From Cohnella fermenti (GTDB lineage Bacteria; Bacillota; Bacilli; Paenibacillales; Paenibacillaceae), in NCBI RefSeq assembly GCF_004801405.1, contig NZ_SSOB01000033.1, forward strand, positions 1 through 64,000: DNA of 64,000 bases, given 5' to 3'. A program made the position numbers and the translations under genes. Positions 60,901 through 64,000 of the stretch are shown here, piece after piece. The stretch's first letter is position 1. The number at the start of each line of letters is the position of its first letter. The notes below the pieces were generated by a model that saw only the letters and a list, made by a program, of their open reading frames with translations, was not told where the DNA came from and did no database searches.

Positions 60901-63900
60901 ACATTGTGCAAGTGACATCGGCGGGCATTATGGACGGGACGGACGCCGCCCGCTTCTCTCCCGACGAGCCGATCTCGCGCATCGACCTGATCGCGGCAAC
61001 GGCGAGGGCGGCATCGCTTGAACCGGCGGAGTACAACGGCGAATATGCCGACGTCGGCGCGGACGATCCGCGGGCCGATCTCGTACAGGCCGCGAAGGAC
61101 GCCGGGCTTCTGTTCCCGACAAGCGGAGGCAAGCTGCAGCCGGAGCAGCCGGCGACGCGCGAGGAGATGGCGGTGCTGTTCGCGAAGGCGGCGCGTCTGG
61201 TTGGCGGCCGACCGTATATGCTGGGCGACAGCAGCCGGTATGAGGATGCGGCGCAGATCGCTTCCTGGGCACGCAGCAGCGTGGAGGCGGCGCTGGGCAC
61301 GGGGCTGCTGCCGGAATCGCTGACGGGGGGCAGCCGCTTCGAGCCGCAGGCGACGGTGAAGCGGGCCGATGCGGCGGTGTACCTGCGCAGATTGCTTTAT
61401 GAGAACAAGCCGTTCGAACCGCTCTACAATGCCTATTCCTCGCAACTGACGGATGCCTTCAAGCTGCCGGGCAGCGAAGCGGCGAATTCCGGGGAGTGGA
61501 GCGTGTCGCAGACGAACGGCACCGTGCCGATGAGCGGCACGAAGTGGAACGAGGCGGCTGACGAGTCGCTTGTGTTCCAATCGTCCATCAAGCATATGCA
61601 GGACGGAGACAAGTCGTGGGAGCTCCGCATCGGCAAGGGCGGCCAGATCTATTCGCTGGACACGGCGATCGGCGAGCTGATGCCGCCGCAGACGGCGAAC
61701 AACGTGTTTATGGACGAGGTTATCCAGCCGGTGTCGATCAGCTACGACAAGCACAACCCGGATCAGGAGCCGACGATGTACTTCATCCACGGCTCGGGGG
61801 TCTACTACAAGAACGACCCGATCTTGACCAAGCCGTTCTACGACCCGATGCTGGCCGCGCAATGGAATCCGCAGGATTCGTCGTACGCGACGATCGCTTG
61901 GGGGCAGAATGCGCAAATACCGAGCATCTGGCGCTCCGGACTGCTGTACTACACGAAGGTGCGCGACGCGGGCGACGGCGTCATCGAGGTAAGCTATGTG
62001 CTGAACAACTTCGGGACCGACACGATCGACGACATCTCGATTCCGTGGGGCGGCGTGCGCAAGTCCGCGCTTCCCGATCACATAATCGGCAATGTCTCGG
62101 GCGGCTACGACCGGGCAGGCGGCGTGTATACGCAGCTCAAGCCGGCGAGCGAGACGGGAGGCTGGGCGGCGATGACGCAGAATGCGGACGACCCGGACAG
62201 CTTCGCGCTGGCGACCGTATTCGGACGGGATTCGAAGTACGGCACGATCGACGGCCAGTGGGAGCCGACTTACTACACGTGGGGAGACGCGAACCGGGAC
62301 GACTTCTACGTGCAAGCGGTGCAGGGGCGGTTCCATCTGCAGCCGGGCGAGCAGCTTGCATGGAAGTTCTACTACGTCGTCGGCAAGCTCGGCGAGGTGG
62401 CGGAGAAGGCGAAGCAGCTTGCGAACGACACCGATTACGGCTTCGTTCAGTATGGGCAATCCGATGCGGACCAGTTGGCTTATTATGTGCAGTCCGACGA
62501 AGCGGGCACCAAGACATTGTCTCTGAGAAAATCCGGTTCGGACGCAAAGGCGTTCGCGACGTACGCTCAGCCGGTTCCGGGCACGACGCCGCTCTTCCTG
62601 CTGCGCGAGACGGCGACGAAGCAGCTCGTGCTGACAACGGACCCGTTCCTGCTCAGCACGAAGGTGCCGTACGCCAACCCATACCCGGTTGGCGATCCGA
62701 AGCACGATCTATACGAAGGGCAGTACCAATACAAAGCTTACGACGGCAAGACGGACTACCTCGGCATGCTGGGCTACGTCTACCCGGCGGATACGGCGGA
62801 GGACGGCACGATTGCGCTCGGCGACGCGCTTCCGGCCAACGCGGCTTACGGCCTGCTGACCGAGGCCGACCGGGGCGTGCGCGTGCTCTCGTTGACCGGC
62901 GATGATTCGACTCCGGCGACGAATCCGCCGAGCGATCCGTCAGCCGGGTCGGGGACGGACGCGACCGACGAGCCGTCATCGGGCACGGAGCCAAAGCCGG
63001 AGACGGTTGTCGCGCTGGATGCGGCGAAGCTTGCAGATGCGCTTGCCGCACTTCCGAGCGGCGGTACGGTCGCTGCCGACGTGACCGAGCCGGGCGACCG
63101 GTTCGCCGTCGAGGTGCCCGCCACCTTCATCGCCGCTGCGGCGGAGCTGGGACATCCCGTTACGCTGGCCATTCGGACGCCGGTCGCGACGTATGAGCTG
63201 CCGCTCGCCGCAATCGATCTTCCGGCGATTGCGTCATCGCTTGGCGTCGACCCGTCCGAGGTAAGCCTCGTCATTCATGTCGGGCTGGCCGACTCTGCCG
63301 TGCAGGCGGCGTTCGCGAAGGCGGCTGCCGGTGCCGAGCAGGTGACGGCGCCGCGCGAATTCGCCGTCGAGGCGTCGGCGGGCGGTCGCAGCGTTGCGGT
63401 CGACCGGTTCGCCGGTTACGTCGCCCGCAGCTGGACGCTTGACGGCGCGCTTGATCCGGCGGAGCTGACCGCGCTGTGGCTGACGCCGGAGGGCGAGGCG
63501 CGCTTCGCGCCGGCCGCGTTCGAACGCGAAGGCGATGCGGTGCGCGTTACGATTCGGCGGCCGGGCAACAGCGCCTACACGGTCGTGAAGAAGACCGCCG
63601 CTGCGGGCCCGAGGTTCGCCGATCTGAACGGGAACTGGGCCGCGCAGGATGTCGAGCGACTCGCCGCGAGCGGCATCGTCAAGGGCGTGGCGGCCGATCG
63701 CTTCGCGCCGACCGCCGCCGTGACGCGCGCCGAATGGGCGACGCTGCTGGCGCGCGCGCTCGGGCTCGGCGACGATGCGGAGGCTGCGGCGTCCGCCTTC
63801 AAGGACACGTCGGCCGGCTCCTGGTACGCCGGTGCCGTCGGGGCGGCAGCGCAGGCGGGGCTGGTCGCCGGCTACGAGGACGGCTCGTTCCGCCCGGGGC

Positions 63901-64000
63901 AGGCGATCACCCGCCAGGAGATGGCGGCGATGCTTGTCCAAGCGTTCCGCTTCGCCTCCGTGCCTGGCTCGGAGACCTTCGCCGCAGATGACGCGAACCG
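57981..64000 (+). CDS. Giant SLH-domain exoprotein, 3' end outside the window
   Basis: At least 2006 residues, open to the window edge. Signal peptide 1-31 ends LPAASAA. Three discoidin/NPCBM-like repeats follow (about 40-175, 185-315, 345-505), each with WYAVxLxxP, DGGWF(D/N)T and VYGVR(V/I)(I/V)G. Two LamG-like sandwiches (about 515-870), a short Ig-like domain, an internal SLH triplet (about 964-1139), a roughly 500-residue region I do not recognise, a Thr/Pro/Ser linker, and a C-terminal SLH set from about 1876 (two repeats visible) complete it. GGAGGG lies 7 bases before the ATG. No catalytic motif is recognised; the middle region may be a carbohydrate-acting beta sandwich. It is probably surface-bound and carbohydrate-binding. 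Confidence 0.85.
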   Translation, partial: MKLRRRAGIGSLLFVLLAVQWLAVLPAASAAPLPAPVNVLLGGSASANAPGSVPGSIVDGDTSTYLNTYDGTHQDEAWYAVTLEQPAHIDKVVYAHGHAYVDGGWFDTSAGGKPIVQIQTEPGGAWIDAGALGDYPDTSAASDGGLTDGQKFALAIEPVDVYGVRVIGKPVFFGSAAELEAFDTASVVDPNLLAKGSPSNSLGLGGGNVYLDSDPATTLTLNDGTMREEDWYAVTLNEPQTINNVVLTQGAITADGGWFDTSGSLPRIQIRTAADGVWTDAALLARYPATTSASAGTLEAGARFEAVFDPVAVYGVRVIGRPAAPGGGSSASSLADLQAYNDPLAAEANVLRRGTASYSRAGNAPGSFNDGDVSTVRNSWNGQVETTDWYAVDLDVPQLINQIVFVHGVTSPDGGWFNTADGGKPVVQARLAAGGDWTDLATVDDYPDTTDGDNGGLAAGRSFTLSVPATEVYGVRIVGRPAHYPGTSFSFSSIAELQAFYALPEREYEPLNGPLADASGWTPAGGAMAPANGGLALAAGQSASYAGKDYWSAAFHLKLKAEQPGGGGDAPSLTMRGTDAGDGYRLSLGADEWTLLKTRDGAATTLGAVATADLPGYAPVGWTDVLLAGYEERDGVRLQVTVGGETLLSVLDAIDPLRDSGRFGAAAGDGALTLAGIDAGTPVNAALTDSANWIGLGAMADGGDGSTIFSGGYKMYKGQQFGSEYLDFTMRYTFTGPDWPGIVLRGSDPAKTIFDGGSAYFIDVNANVWEVQKWTDGNRHMLIGAYPGQTPPFGTLANKLFRSGTEHTIRVGAFDVEGGVRLVLWVDGQKAFDIVDTDAPLAGSGYFGVYAYSGPVEIGGIGWEPDDAPNAYNDITQFDVAQKIAPVAIDRTTRTVSAVVADGTDLAQLDVSMTLSRGASISPDPSSVRDYREPVVFTVTAENGAAQSWTVDIKSEFDGQSDFVDIAGHPAKRDIVQVTSAGIMDGTDAARFSPDEPISRIDLIAATARAASLEPAEYNGEYADVGADDPRADLVQAAKDAGLLFPTSGGKLQPEQPATREEMAVLFAKAARLVGGRPYMLGDSSRYEDAAQIASWARSSVEAALGTGLLPESLTGGSRFEPQATVKRADAAVYLRRLLYENKPFEPLYNAYSSQLTDAFKLPGSEAANSGEWSVSQTNGTVPMSGTKWNEAADESLVFQSSIKHMQDGDKSWELRIGKGGQIYSLDTAIGELMPPQTANNVFMDEVIQPVSISYDKHNPDQEPTMYFIHGSGVYYKNDPILTKPFYDPMLAAQWNPQDSSYATIAWGQNAQIPSIWRSGLLYYTKVRDAGDGVIEVSYVLNNFGTDTIDDISIPWGGVRKSALPDHIIGNVSGGYDRAGGVYTQLKPASETGGWAAMTQNADDPDSFALATVFGRDSKYGTIDGQWEPTYYTWGDANRDDFYVQAVQGRFHLQPGEQLAWKFYYVVGKLGEVAEKAKQLANDTDYGFVQYGQSDADQLAYYVQSDEAGTKTLSLRKSGSDAKAFATYAQPVPGTTPLFLLRETATKQLVLTTDPFLLSTKVPYANPYPVGDPKHDLYEGQYQYKAYDGKTDYLGMLGYVYPADTAEDGTIALGDALPANAAYGLLTEADRGVRVLSLTGDDSTPATNPPSDPSAGSGTDATDEPSSGTEPKPETVVALDAAKLADALAALPSGGTVAADVTEPGDRFAVEVPATFIAAAAELGHPVTLAIRTPVATYELPLAAIDLPAIASSLGVDPSEVSLVIHVGLADSAVQAAFAKAAAGAEQVTAPREFAVEASAGGRSVAVDRFAGYVARSWTLDGALDPAELTALWLTPEGEARFAPAAFEREGDAVRVTIRRPGNSAYTVVKKTAAAGPRFADLNGNWAAQDVERLAASGIVKGVAADRFAPTAAVTRAEWATLLARALGLGDDAEAAASAFKDTSAGSWYAGAVGAAAQAGLVAGYEDGSFRPGQAITRQEMAAMLVQAFRFASVPGSETFAADDAN

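Noticed and set aside
60756..62705. 649-aa minus-strand open frame
   Set aside because: It is antisense to the giant SLH protein, whose frame 57981-64000 was checked to be open and has recognisable domains.

Overview
The window looks like a chromosome segment of a Gram-positive, soil- or plant-associated member of the Paenibacillaceae (Paenibacillus/Cohnella type). The evidence is the density of YesM/YesN-type two-component pairs, LplB/YtcP-type sugar ABC permeases without their own ATPase, S-layer-homology (SLH) exoproteins, strong GGAGG ribosome-binding sites and some TTG starts. This assignment is inferred from gene content only.

Layout. (1) 1-560: the 3' end of a group II intron (maturase C-terminus plus domains V/VI). 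(2) 560-1400: a short degenerate repeat, a small membrane protein and tRNA-Leu(GAG). (3) 1520-20770: a catabolic island with two sets of genes resembling C-glycoside deglycosidase (TIM-barrel subunit, small DUF6379-like subunit, Gfo/Idh/MocA oxidoreductase). It also holds an ABC permease pair, a solute-binding lipoprotein, a ROK kinase, two more TIM-barrel isomerases, a third oxidoreductase, an unknown 145-aa protein, an MFS exporter and a nitroreductase. A YesM/YesN pair lies in the middle. (4) 21029-29033: a second YesM/YesN pair, a complete SBP-permease-permease set and a GH43-like protein. (5) 29271-46167: an HPr-like protein, an MCP-like receptor, a third YesN/YesM pair, a membrane-anchored sugar-binding protein, a ribose-type ABC transporter and a 2051-residue S-layer-anchored GH95 enzyme. 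(6) 46236-57137: a fourth YesN/YesM pair (minus strand), divergent from permease-permease-SBP-cytosolic GH95-GH172-like. (7) 57138-64000: inverted repeats, a cre-like site with a relic gene start, a 7-copy 51-53-bp tandem array, and a giant SLH exoprotein that runs off the window.

How it works together. Each block pairs a membrane sensor kinase and an AraC-type response regulator with a transporter and carbohydrate-active enzymes. In the first island, four promoters carry the same architecture: two 12-bp half-sites about 22 bp apart, then exactly 25 bp, then a -10 hexamer. This ties the permease pair, the distant solute-binding gene and both deglycosidase-like gene sets into one probable regulon. 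The proposed pathway (inference) is uptake of a glycoside, oxidation at sugar C3 by the oxidoreductases, cleavage by the TIM-barrel/small-subunit pairs, further rearrangement, sugar phosphorylation by the ROK kinase and export of the aglycone by the MFS protein. Blocks 5 and 6 look aimed at fucosylated or L-galactosylated plant glycans, one at the cell surface and one in the cytosol.

Base composition changes near 46.2 kb: single 60-base lines counted by hand give about 53-60% GC before it and about 72-73% after it.
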